NCBI RefSeq assembly: GCF_000954115.1
Contig: NZ_CP010797.1
Location: 2,790,001 to 2,854,000, forward strand
Length of the DNA stretch: 64,000 bases
From: Rhodococcus sp. B7740
GTDB taxonomy: Bacteria > Actinomycetota > Actinomycetes > Mycobacteriales > Mycobacteriaceae
Direction of reading: 5' to 3'
The translations under genes were made by a program, and so were the position numbers. Positions 1 to 7,080 of this stretch are shown here, one piece after another (the stretch's first letter is position 1; each line of letters begins with the position of its first letter). The notes beneath the pieces were generated by a model, which was given only the letters and a program-made list of their open reading frames with translations, searched no databases and was not told where the DNA came from.

Positions 1-271
1 GCACACCGCGAAGGCCATCGGAAAACCTGCACCGCTGGGATTCCGGACGGCGTCCGAGCGAATGGGCGTCGACCCGGACGACGTCGTCATGGTCGGGGAC
101 GATCTGGACAACGACGTACTCGCCGCCCAGGTCGTCGGGATGACGGGAGTGCTCGTGCGCACCGGAAAGTTCCGTCAGGACATGCTCGATCGACGCATCA
201 CGGACGAGTTCGCGATGGAACCCGACCACGTGATCGACTCTGTCGCCGACCTGCCCGACGTCCTCTCCTGA
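1..271 (+). CDS. HAD superfamily (subfamily IIA) hydrolase, C-terminal part
   Basis: Only the last roughly 90 codons are present; the reading frame is open from base 2 and the 5' end lies outside the window. The visible part reads AIGKPAPLGFRTASERMGV, the lysine-containing motif III of HAD-IIA phosphatases, followed by VMVGDDLDNDVLAA, the acidic motif IV that binds Mg2+. This layout (GKP, then GDD with a downstream V/A-rich strand and 'VLVRTGKF') matches the NagD/PGP-like sugar- or nucleotide-phosphatase group. The substrate cannot be read from this fragment. The stop codon at 269-271 directly abuts the stop of the convergent purB gene with no intergenic base. Confidence 0.85.
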   Translation, partial: HTAKAIGKPAPLGFRTASERMGVDPDDVVMVGDDLDNDVLAAQVVGMTGVLVRTGKFRQDMLDRRITDEFAMEPDHVIDSVADLPDVLS

Positions 272-1690
272 CTACAGAATCGGCGACGGCGTGTACGACG
301 CCCCGGCCGGGAATTTCGCGATCAGCCGCTCCACTGCCGAGACGACGGCAGCGACCTGGGCGTCGGCCGCCCCGATGAAGGCCGTCTTGTCGGCCAGCGC
401 CGCATCGAGGGCAGCGCGATCGAGGGGCAGGCGATCGTCGGCGGCCAGACGGTCGAGCAGGTCCGGTTCCAGTCCCTGCTCACGCATGGCCAGCGCCACC
501 GCGACGGCGTGTTCTTTGATCGCCTCGTGTGCGGTTTCGCGTCCGACGCCCGCGCGCACGGCAGCCATCAGCACCTTGGTCGTCGCGAGGAACGGCAGGT
601 AGCGGTCGAGTTCTTTGGCGATGACGGCCGGGTACGCGCCGAATTCGTCGAGCACCGTCAGGAATGTCTCGATGAGTCCGTCGATGGCGAAGAAGGCGTC
701 GGGCAGCGCCACGCGGCGCACGACGGAACAGAAGACGTCGCCCTCGTTCCACTGCGCTCCGGCGAGCTCGGCGGCCATCGAGCCGTAGCCGCGCAGCACC
801 ACCTGCAGGCCGTTGACGCGTTCGCACGAGCGGGTGTTCATCTTGTGCGGCATCGCCGACGAGCCGACCTGTCCCGCCTGGAAGCCCTCGGTGACGAGTT
901 CGTGGCCCGCCATCAGGCGAACGGTGTGGGCGAACGAGGACGGTCCGGCACCGATCTGGACCAGCGCGGAGACGACCTCGTGGTCGAGCGAACGGGGGTA
1001 GACCTGGCCGACACTGGTGAGCGTGTGCCGGAAACCGAGGTGGTCGGCGACGATGCGTTCGAGCGCAACGAGCTTGGCGGAGTCACCGCCGAAGAGGTCG
1101 AGCATGTCCTGCGAGGTGCCCATCGGCCCCTTGATTCCGCGGAGCGGATAACGAGCGATCAGCTCCTGCACCCGGGCCAGAGCCAACAGCAGCTCGTCCG
1201 CCGCGGACGCGAAACGCTTGCCCAGCGTCGTGGCCTGAGCTGCGACGTTGTGGCTGCGGCCGGCCATCACCAGGGAGGAGTATTCGGCAGCGCGCTCGGC
1301 CAATCGCTTCGCGACGGCGACACCGTGCGCGTGCACGTGTTCGAGTGAACGCAGAATCTGCAGCTGCTCGACGTTCTCGGTGAGGTCGCGGCTGGTGAGA
1401 CCCTTGTGGATGTGCTCGTGGCCGGCGAGGGCGTTGAACTCCTCGATGCGTGCCTTCACGTCGTGCCGGGTGACGCGCTCACGCTCGGCGATGGACGCGA
1501 GATCGACCTGGTCCACGACGGCTTCGTAGTCGGCAATCGCAGCGTTGGGTACGTCGACTCCCAGGGAGGACTGCGCGCGCAGCACAGCGATCCACAGTTG
1601 GCGTTCCAGGGCGATCTTGTGCTCCGGAGACCACAGCTCCACCAGTTCGGGACTCGCGTAACGGGTGGCCAGGACATTCGGGATGCTCAC
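272..1690 (-). CDS. purB: Adenylosuccinate lyase
   Basis: This 472-residue protein catalyses two fumarate-releasing steps in purine synthesis: SAICAR to AICAR, and adenylosuccinate to AMP. The fumarase/aspartase superfamily signature SSAMPHKMN is at residues 277-285, and the HKGLTSRD segment (about 95-102) carries catalytic-pocket residues. I chose the GTG at 1690 (VSIPNVLATRYASP) because the protein then has the usual family length; the frame stays open upstream to 1891, but that extension is compositionally unlike the family. purD lies 4 kb away on the same strand, so purine genes are clustered here but not in one operon. The 158-bp gap to the divergent dsbA-type gene must hold both promoters. 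Confidence 0.95.
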   Translation of the reverse strand: MSIPNVLATRYASPELVELWSPEHKIALERQLWIAVLRAQSSLGVDVPNAAIADYEAVVDQVDLASIAERERVTRHDVKARIEEFNALAGHEHIHKGLTSRDLTENVEQLQILRSLEHVHAHGVAVAKRLAERAAEYSSLVMAGRSHNVAAQATTLGKRFASAADELLLALARVQELIARYPLRGIKGPMGTSQDMLDLFGGDSAKLVALERIVADHLGFRHTLTSVGQVYPRSLDHEVVSALVQIGAGPSSFAHTVRLMAGHELVTEGFQAGQVGSSAMPHKMNTRSCERVNGLQVVLRGYGSMAAELAGAQWNEGDVFCSVVRRVALPDAFFAIDGLIETFLTVLDEFGAYPAVIAKELDRYLPFLATTKVLMAAVRAGVGRETAHEAIKEHAVAVALAMREQGLEPDLLDRLAADDRLPLDRAALDAALADKTAFIGAADAQVAAVVSAVERLIAKFPAGASYTPSPIL

Positions 1691-1848
1691 GAGCACCCAG
1701 CTTACGTGGCGCAGTTGTCGGCCTCGGAAGACGACTGCACACTTTCGGAAAGGACTGCACCACCGACCGCCCGCGTTCGTGCACGCGTCTCGTTCGCCCG
1801 TCGACGCCGCGTGGAATAACCGCAGCGCATTCCGCTGTTGGAGGCGTC

Positions 1849-2499
1849 GTGAGCCGAACAGTGAAGGTCGACATCTGGTCCGACATCGCATGCCCGTGGT
1901 GCTTCGTCGGTAAGCGCCGTTTCGAGGCAGGCGCCGCGGAATTCACCGCCGGGGGTGGGACGCTCGAGGTGGAGTTCCACTCGTTCGAGCTGGCACCCGA
2001 CACACCGGTCGACTTCGACGGCAGCGAGGTCGATTTTCTCGTCTCCCACAAAGGAATGCCGGCCGCCCAGGTCACGCAGATGTTGGGGCAGATGACCGAG
2101 CTGGCCGCAGGCGAGGGGCTCGCATACGACTTCGACGCCCTGCAGCACACCAACACAGTCAAAGCGCACGAGCTGCTGCATTTCGCCAAGTCGAAGGGCA
2201 AGCAGGTCGAGATGAAGGAGCGCCTGCTGGCGGCCTACTTCGAGGAGGGCCGCCACGTCGGCCGCACCGACGACCTCGCCGACCTGGCCGCGGAGGTCGG
2301 CCTCGACCGTGACGAGGTGGTCGAGGCGCTGAAATCCGAGGAATTCCTGCCGGCGGTGCGCGCGGACAAGGAGCAGGCCATCGCCTACGGAATCAGCGGT
2401 GTGCCGTTCTTTGTGATCGACGGACGGTTCGGCGTGTCCGGCGCGCAGGACCCGTCGGTGTTCGCCGACGTCCTGCAGAAAGCCGCTGCCGGCTCATGA
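1849..2499 (+). CDS. DsbA-family oxidoreductase (FrnE-like)
   Basis: The 216-residue product is a cytoplasmic thioredoxin-fold protein: there is no signal peptide and the protein opens directly with strand VKVDIWSDIACPWCFVGKRR. The CPWC motif at about residues 14-17 is the redox-active dithiol expected of the FrnE subgroup (often called polyketide-biosynthesis dithiol-disulfide isomerase), and the cis-proline loop is GISGVPFFVIDGRFGVSGAQ near residues 180-200. The GTG start at 1849 follows GGAGGCGTC. The stop overlaps the start of a 46-codon ORF (ATGA). Predicted role is thiol-disulfide exchange in the cytosol; the partner is unknown. Confidence 0.9.
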   Translation: MSRTVKVDIWSDIACPWCFVGKRRFEAGAAEFTAGGGTLEVEFHSFELAPDTPVDFDGSEVDFLVSHKGMPAAQVTQMLGQMTELAAGEGLAYDFDALQHTNTVKAHELLHFAKSKGKQVEMKERLLAAYFEEGRHVGRTDDLADLAAEVGLDRDEVVEALKSEEFLPAVRADKEQAIAYGISGVPFFVIDGRFGVSGAQDPSVFADVLQKAAAGS

Positions 2500-2636
2500 G
2501 CGGTCCTCTGGAGATCGTCGGCGACGACCACGGCCTCGTCTGCACGGACGGCGTGTGCGAGGTGCCACCGATCCACGACGCAGACTCCGGCGAGACCGAC
2601 CGGGCCGAGTCGGGGCCGAACATCTCGGCTCGGTAG
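2496..2636 (+). CDS. Small 46-aa protein with a CxxxxC pair, coupled to the DsbA-like gene
   Basis: An ORF of 46 codons starts with ATG at 2496, sharing ATGA with the stop of the upstream FrnE-like gene, and ends with TAG at 2634-2636, three bases before the stop of the convergent tetR gene. The translation begins MSGPLEIVGDDHGLVC and contains two cysteines spaced C-TDGV-C (residues 16 and 21) in an acidic chain (many D/E). I do not recognise the family. The overlap predicts translational coupling, and the cysteine pair next to a dithiol oxidoreductase makes a redox or metal role plausible, but this is inference. It could also be a chance ORF, although it fills exactly the space between the two neighbours. 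Confidence 0.6.
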   Translation: MSGPLEIVGDDHGLVCTDGVCEVPPIHDADSGETDRAESGPNISAR

Positions 2637-2639
2637 CAG

Positions 2640-3278
2640 TCAGTCCGCCGGCACCTGTTCCGCCGGTGCGACGATGTCGATGACGGCCAGCAACATGCTT
2701 CGGGCCATGTGGCGGGGGTCGGGGTCCACTTCGCTGAGCGCGCCCACCACGGCTCCGTCCACCACCGCCACGAGTCGTCGAAGCTGCTCTTCCTGCACGG
2801 TTCGACCCGACCGGCGCAGGACGTCGGTGAGCAGGTCGTCGATCTGGGCGCGTAGGCGCAGCTGAACCTCTCGCAGCTCGGGATGGCGTGCCGAGGCGAT
2901 GAAGCGTTCGTATCTCGCGATCAGCTGCTCGTGTCCGTCCTGGGGTCCGATCAGCAGGTCGACGATGAGGTCGACCGTCGACTCCATTTCGTTCGAGCAC
3001 TTGCCCTCGTCCTCGATGCGGCCGCGCATCACATCGATCTCACGGGTGCCCACGACGTCGACTGCCGCGGCCACCAGGTCTCCGAGGGACTCGAAATAGT
3101 AGGTGGTCGACGCAAGAGGGAGCCCGGCTCGTGCGGCCACGGAACGGTGCCGCACCGCGTCGAATCCGCCTTCGACGAGAAGGTCCGCGGCGGCCGACGC
3201 CAGTGCCTGCCGGCGGCGCACCCCCTTCGGAGTCGCACCCGACACCTTGTGCTGCGACTCGGTCGGACCTGCGGACAT
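2640..3278 (-). CDS. TetR family transcriptional regulator
   Basis: The 212-residue protein has an N-terminal TetR helix-turn-helix: residues about 20-65, including RRRQALASAAADLLVEGGFDAVRHRSVAARAGLPLASTTYYF with the recognition helix ending in the typical 'TTYYYF'-like segment. The C-terminal ligand-binding half is helical and includes the two-residue cluster WxD-type features of small actinobacterial TetRs, but the ligand cannot be inferred. It is divergently transcribed from the threonine aldolase gene with a 49-bp gap, so it may regulate itself and that gene. Stop codon lies 3 bp from the convergent 46-aa ORF. Confidence 0.9.
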   Translation of the reverse strand: MSAGPTESQHKVSGATPKGVRRRQALASAAADLLVEGGFDAVRHRSVAARAGLPLASTTYYFESLGDLVAAAVDVVGTREIDVMRGRIEDEGKCSNEMESTVDLIVDLLIGPQDGHEQLIARYERFIASARHPELREVQLRLRAQIDDLLTDVLRRSGRTVQEEQLRRLVAVVDGAVVGALSEVDPDPRHMARSMLLAVIDIVAPAEQVPAD

Positions 3279-3327
3279 TCAAGTCATCGTGCCAGCTCGA
3301 GGCCGTTCGTCGGACTGCTTTCGCGCT

Positions 3328-4359
3328 ATGGAATTGTCAGTATTCGTGGCACATCGAACGATCGACCTCCGCTCCGACACCATCACCCGACCCGATTCGG
3401 TCATGCGAAAAGCCATGGCCGACGCCGAAGTGGGCGACGACGTCCTCGATCACGATCCGACGATGGCGGCACTGGAAGAAGCCGTCGCAGGTCTGCTCGG
3501 ATTCGAGGCGGCACTGTGGGTGCCGTCGGGCTCGATGGGCAACATCATCGCGCTGATGCTGCATCTGCAGCGCGGCGATCGGTTCCTGGCACCCGAGCAC
3601 GCCCATGTGCTGGGGTCCGAGCTCGGTACCGCCGCATGGTTGGCGGGCGGAATGCCCGACGCCCTCCCCCACGACGGTGGGCCCGGCCGTCCCCTCGCGT
3701 CGACGGTGCGCGCGAAAGCCGGCGGCGACGGTCCGTACTTCGCGCTGCGGACCACGCTGTTGTCGCTCGAGAACACCCACAATTTCGCAGGCGGTACCGT
3801 GTTCGGACCGGACGAGTGGTCGGATCTCGTTGCCGCCGGACGTGATTGCGGGCTGAAGGTGCACCTCGACGGGGCGCGACTGTGGAATGCCGCTGTGGCT
3901 CTGGATGTTCCGATCGCCTCGCTCGCTGCCGGTGCGGACACGGTGCAGGTGTGCCTGAGCAAGGGCCTCGGCGCGCCGGTCGGTTCGATGTTGGTCTCGG
4001 ATTCCGCGAGGATTGACGAGGCTCGGCGTGTACGAAAGATGTTGGGCGGCGGCGTCCGTCAGGGCGGTGTCCTGGCTGCGGCCGGGCTCGTGGCGTTGGA
4101 TCGGATCGGCGATCTGGCCGTCGATCACGCCAACGCGTCGACCCTCGCGTCCGGTTTGCGCGAGCGTGGTTGGGAGGTGACCGAGCCGGAGACGAACATC
4201 GTGCTCGCAACGGTTCCCGACCCGGCATCGACGGTCACCGAGTTGGCCGAGTCGGGTATCGCCGCGGTGACCGTCGCGGGCAAGGTGCGTTTCGTGACCC
4301 ACCGCGACGTCGATGCCGCCGATATCGCCGAGGCGCTGGAGCGGCTGCGCAGCATGTGA
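3328..4359 (+). CDS. ltaE: Low-specificity L-threonine aldolase
   Basis: This PLP enzyme (343 residues from ATG 3328) splits L-threonine or L-allo-threonine to glycine and acetaldehyde. The N terminus shows the diagnostic IDLRSDTITRP segment, LENTHNFAGG binds the cofactor region, HLDGARLWNAA carries the PLP-pyridine aspartate, and the Schiff-base lysine is in VCLSKGLGAPVGS at about residue 212. A GTG at 3346 (VAHRTIDLRSDT) is an equally possible start and would remove six residues; neither has a convincing Shine-Dalgarno, and the frame is open further upstream without family similarity. It stands alone, divergent from the tetR-type gene. Confidence 0.93.
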   Translation: MELSVFVAHRTIDLRSDTITRPDSVMRKAMADAEVGDDVLDHDPTMAALEEAVAGLLGFEAALWVPSGSMGNIIALMLHLQRGDRFLAPEHAHVLGSELGTAAWLAGGMPDALPHDGGPGRPLASTVRAKAGGDGPYFALRTTLLSLENTHNFAGGTVFGPDEWSDLVAAGRDCGLKVHLDGARLWNAAVALDVPIASLAAGADTVQVCLSKGLGAPVGSMLVSDSARIDEARRVRKMLGGGVRQGGVLAAAGLVALDRIGDLAVDHANASTLASGLRERGWEVTEPETNIVLATVPDPASTVTELAESGIAAVTVAGKVRFVTHRDVDAADIAEALERLRSM

Positions 4360-4374
4360 GCGCCGTGCCTTCCT

Positions 4375-4400
4375 GTCGTTCCGCAGGCTCCACTCCTGCC
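4375..4400. repeat. Dispersed intergenic repeat, copy 1 (GTCGTTCCGCAGGCTCCACT)
   Basis: The 65-bp gap between the convergent threonine aldolase and aminotransferase genes contains GTCGTTCCGCAGGCTCCACT followed by CCTGCC. The same 20-mer, with at most one change, recurs at about 47314-47335 and 48618-48640, and a two-mismatch version is repeated three times inside the MFS gene (12813-12905). It is not itself a hairpin; it lies directly before the CCTCGTAG stem of the terminator-like structure. Confidence 0.75.
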
Positions 4401-4418
4401 TCGTAGTCTGCTACGAGG
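4399..4418. terminator. Hairpin between convergent ltaE and aminotransferase genes
   Basis: A perfect 8-bp inverted repeat, CCTCGTAG-TCTG-CTACGAGG, sits 40 bases after the ltaE stop and 7 bases before the aminotransferase stop. A related hairpin with the same core (TTCGTAG-CCTG-CTACGAA) lies at 28914-28931, again between convergent genes. No long U-run follows, as is usual in high-GC actinomycetes, so bidirectional termination is inferred from position and structure. Confidence 0.6.
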
Positions 4419-4424
4419 AAACAC

Positions 4425-5573
4425 TCACATGCGACGAAGGCGCTCCAACGCCTCCTCGACGTCGGCCGTGGTGCCTGCGAACGAGAATCGCACGGTGTGG
4501 TTCCCGCGTACGGTGTCGAAATCGATGCCCGGTGCCAATGCGACCCCGGTCTCGGACAGCACTCGCGCACACCAACTTCGCGAATCGTCGGTCAGGTGCG
4601 CGATGTCGGCGTACACGTAGAAGGCACCATCGGCCGGTGCGAGGTCGGTGATCCCCATGGCCGGCAAACCGTCGAGCAGAATGCGGCGGTTGACGGCGTA
4701 GCGCTCGACATGTGAATCCAGCTCGATGCGGGACTCCTCGGTGAACGCCGCGATGGCGGCAACCTGGGAGATCGCCGGTGGGCAGACCGTCATGTTCGAC
4801 GCCAATCGTTGGACGGCTCTGCGCAATCGCGTCGGCAGCAGCATCCAGCCCAGCCGCCACCCGGTCATCGAGAAGTACTTCGACACCGATCCGATGGCGA
4901 CGGATTCCTTGGAGGTCTCCCAGGCGCTGGACGTACGTGCGTCCCCGTAGGCGATGCCGTGGTAGATCTCGTCCGAGATCAGCAGAGTTCCGTGCTCGTC
5001 GCACCAGCGCGCGATCGCGGCGAGCTCGTCGGGGTCGATGATCGTGCCGGTGGGGTTGGCCGGGCTCGCGATGATGAGCCCTGCGGGCGGCTCGGGCAGT
5101 TCCTCGAGCATGGCGACGGTCGGTTGGAACCGCGTCTCGTCGACGCAATCCAGTTCGACGACGCGACAGCCCAACGCCGCCAACGTGTTTCGGTACGCCG
5201 GATAACCCGGCCTGGCCATGACGACCGTGTCCCCCGCGTCGAACGCAGCGAGGAACAGCAACGTGAATGCGCCCGACGACCCGGTCGTGATCACCACGTC
5301 GTCGGCGTCGACGGAGATGCCGTACCGCGCGCTGTGGTACTCGGCGATCGCGCGACGCAGCGGCAGAATGCCCAGCGTCTCGGTGTACCCGAGCAGCTGC
5401 GCGTCCAGGGCCTCGCGGGTGGCGCGCCGTACCGGCTCGGGCGCTCGCGTCGAGGGCTGACCTGCAGCAAGCGAGAGCACGTCGCCGTGAGTGCGTGCCC
5501 GCTCGGCCGCCGCGGCGAACACATCCATCACGTGGAACGGCTCGACCATCGATCGCTGGGATTCACTGTGCAT
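4425..5573 (-). CDS. Pyridoxal phosphate aminotransferase, class I/II
   Basis: The 382-residue protein is a fold-type I aminotransferase. Visible features are LSLAAGQP near residue 35, NPTG at 173-176, the pyridine-binding aspartate in ISDEIYHG (D201), the Schiff-base lysine in SVSKYFSMTGWRLGW (K232), and the substrate-carboxylate arginine in VRFSFAG near residue 365. This pattern fits the aspartate/aromatic aminotransferase subgroup If-type; the amino acid used cannot be fixed from sequence alone. It is transcribed alone, downstream of purD but separated from it by a 178-bp gap that contains a 90-bp palindromic element. Confidence 0.88.
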   Translation of the reverse strand: MHSESQRSMVEPFHVMDVFAAAAERARTHGDVLSLAAGQPSTRAPEPVRRATREALDAQLLGYTETLGILPLRRAIAEYHSARYGISVDADDVVITTGSSGAFTLLFLAAFDAGDTVVMARPGYPAYRNTLAALGCRVVELDCVDETRFQPTVAMLEELPEPPAGLIIASPANPTGTIIDPDELAAIARWCDEHGTLLISDEIYHGIAYGDARTSSAWETSKESVAIGSVSKYFSMTGWRLGWMLLPTRLRRAVQRLASNMTVCPPAISQVAAIAAFTEESRIELDSHVERYAVNRRILLDGLPAMGITDLAPADGAFYVYADIAHLTDDSRSWCARVLSETGVALAPGIDFDTVRGNHTVRFSFAGTTADVEEALERLRRM

Positions 5574-5619
5574 TGTTTCGACCCTACTGATCCCGGGACG
5601 CTCGGTACCTCACGCCTTC

Positions 5620-5709
5620 GCAAACGCGCGCGCATGTGCCATGTGCGCGCAAAATCGCGCCGTTTCGGAGGCGATTCCGCTCGCATCCGACAAATGCGCG
5701 CGCGTTTGC
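5620..5709. repeat. 90-bp imperfect palindromic element, copy A
   Basis: The element starts GCAAACGCGCGCGC and ends GCGCGCGCGTTTGC; its terminal 19 bases on each side are inverted repeats with one mismatch, and inner blocks (around AAAATCGC and GCGATTCC) also pair, so the whole unit can fold into one long hairpin with the CGTTTCGGAG region at the tip. A second copy of exactly the same length lies at 33296-33385 with 13 differences. The copy occupies half of the gap between the aminotransferase start and the purD stop. No ORF of its own is evident. It resembles a MITE or large REP-type sequence. Confidence 0.8.
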
Positions 5710-5751
5710 CCCCGACGACCGGCCTCGACAAACCCGGCCGACGCAGCGCAC

Positions 5752-7002
5752 CTACAGCGAAATGCGACCCTCCACCGCAGCCAGGCCGATGTCGGTACGA
5801 AAGTGACTGCCCGGCAATCGGATTCCCGCGATACGGGAGTATGCGTCGTCGCGGGCGGCGGTGAGGTCGAATCCGGTGCCGACCACGCTCAGCACGCGTC
5901 CGCCCGCGGAGACGACTGCGCCGTCCTTCACCGAGGTGCCTGCGTGCAGGACGCCTTCCCCGTCGGAGCCGAGGATCTCGTCACCGGTCCGCGGGCGACC
6001 GGGGTAGTTCTCGGCGGCGATGACGACGGTGACGGCCGCACCGTCCTTCCAGCGCAACGGCGCAAGTGCGGCAAGCGTGCCGGTCGCTGTCGCGTTCAGC
6101 ACCTCGCCGAGAGGGGAATCGAGCAGCGCCAGCACCGCCTGGGTCTCGGGATCGCCGAAGCGGCAATTGAATTCGACGACCGCCGGGCCGTCGGCACCCA
6201 TCGCCAGACCGGCGTACAGCAGACCGGAGAACGGCACGCCACGCTGCACCATCTCGGCAGCAACGGGTTTCACCACATCACGGACGATCTCCTCGACCGC
6301 GCCCTCGGGCAACCACGGCAGCGGGGTGTATGCGCCCATGCCGCCGGTGTTGGGTCCGGTGTCGCCGTCGCCGACGCGTTTGTGGTCCTGCGCGGGCAGC
6401 AGAGGCACCACGGTCTCGCCGTCGACGAGGCAGAACAGGGACACCTCGGGTCCGTCGAGGAACGATTCGAGCAGCACCGGGTGGCCGTTCTCGAGCAGTT
6501 CGGCAGCGTGATCGCGCGCGACGAGGCGGTCGGTGGTGACGACAACCCCCTTGCCTGCAGCCAGGCCGTCGTCCTTGACCACCCAGTTGGGGCCGAAGCG
6601 GTCGAGGGCTGCGTCGAGCAGGGCGGGTGAGTCGACGATTTCGCTGTGCGCGGTGCGGACACCTGCTGCTGCCATCACGTCCTTGGCGAAGGCCTTGGAT
6701 CCCTCGATGCGAGCGGCGTCGGCGGACGGGCCGAATGCGGCGATGCCTGCCTCGCGGAGAGCGTCGGCCACACCGAGGACCAGGGGTACCTCCGGTCCGA
6801 TGACGACCAGGTCGGCGTCGAGTTTCTTCGCCAGCGCGGTCACCGCCTCACCGGAAGCGACGTCGACCACGTGCTGCTCGGCGAGCTTCGCGGTGCCTGC
6901 GTTGCCGGGAGCCACGAACAGCTTCTCGACCGACGGATCGGCCTTCAACGCAAGTAGAAGGGCGTGCTCACGAGCACCGGAACCAATGACTAGTACGCGC
7001 AC
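5752..7002 (-). CDS. purD: Phosphoribosylamine--glycine ligase (GARS)
   Basis: The 416-residue ATP-grasp enzyme joins glycine to 5-phosphoribosylamine, the second step of purine synthesis. The N-terminal [15 protein letters not shown] glycine-rich loop, the [14 protein letters not shown] segment, the ATP-grasp core ([15 protein letters not shown] near residue 140) and the signature RFGDPETQ near residue 290 are all present, and the length is typical. It begins just after the terminator of the upstream glycosyltransferase operon, so it probably has its own promoter in the 78-bp gap. purB lies downstream on the same strand after two unrelated genes. Confidence 0.96.
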   Translation of the reverse strand: MRVLVIGSGAREHALLLALKADPSVEKLFVAPGNAGTAKLAEQHVVDVASGEAVTALAKKLDADLVVIGPEVPLVLGVADALREAGIAAFGPSADAARIEGSKAFAKDVMAAAGVRTAHSEIVDSPALLDAALDRFGPNWVVKDDGLAAGKGVVVTTDRLVARDHAAELLENGHPVLLESFLDGPEVSLFCLVDGETVVPLLPAQDHKRVGDGDTGPNTGGMGAYTPLPWLPEGAVEEIVRDVVKPVAAEMVQRGVPFSGLLYAGLAMGADGPAVVEFNCRFGDPETQAVLALLDSPLGEVLNATATGTLAALAPLRWKDGAAVTVVIAAENYPGRPRTGDEILGSDGEGVLHAGTSVKDGAVVSAGGRVLSVVGTGFDLTAARDDAYSRIAGIRLPGSHFRTDIGLAAVEGRISL

Positions 7003-7034
7003 AGTGCATCAGACTATCTGCTCGACGCGAAAGC

Positions 7035-7060
7035 GCCCCGCACCTGTCATGGTGCGGGGC
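7035..7060 (-). terminator. Terminator hairpin after the glycosyltransferase operon
   Basis: A perfect 10-bp stem GCCCCGCACC / GGTGCGGGGC with a 6-nt loop (TGTCAT) lies 20 bases beyond the stop of the GT39 gene and 33 bases before the purD start. The flanks AAGC and GCTCTTTCG extend the pairing partly, and the minus-strand product is followed by GCTTTCGCG. Position between two co-directional genes fits a terminator for the upstream pair. Confidence 0.75.
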
Positions 7061-7080
7061 TCTTTCGTGGTGGTTCGGTG

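Noticed and set aside
3103..3327. N-terminal extension of threonine aldolase
   Set aside because: The extra 75 codons are antisense to the tetR gene and have no similarity to the family; a start at 3328 or 3346 is adequate.
5528..5731. Short ORF across palindromic element A
   Set aside because: No ribosome-binding site, Arg-rich shadow composition, and the frame is not kept in element B.
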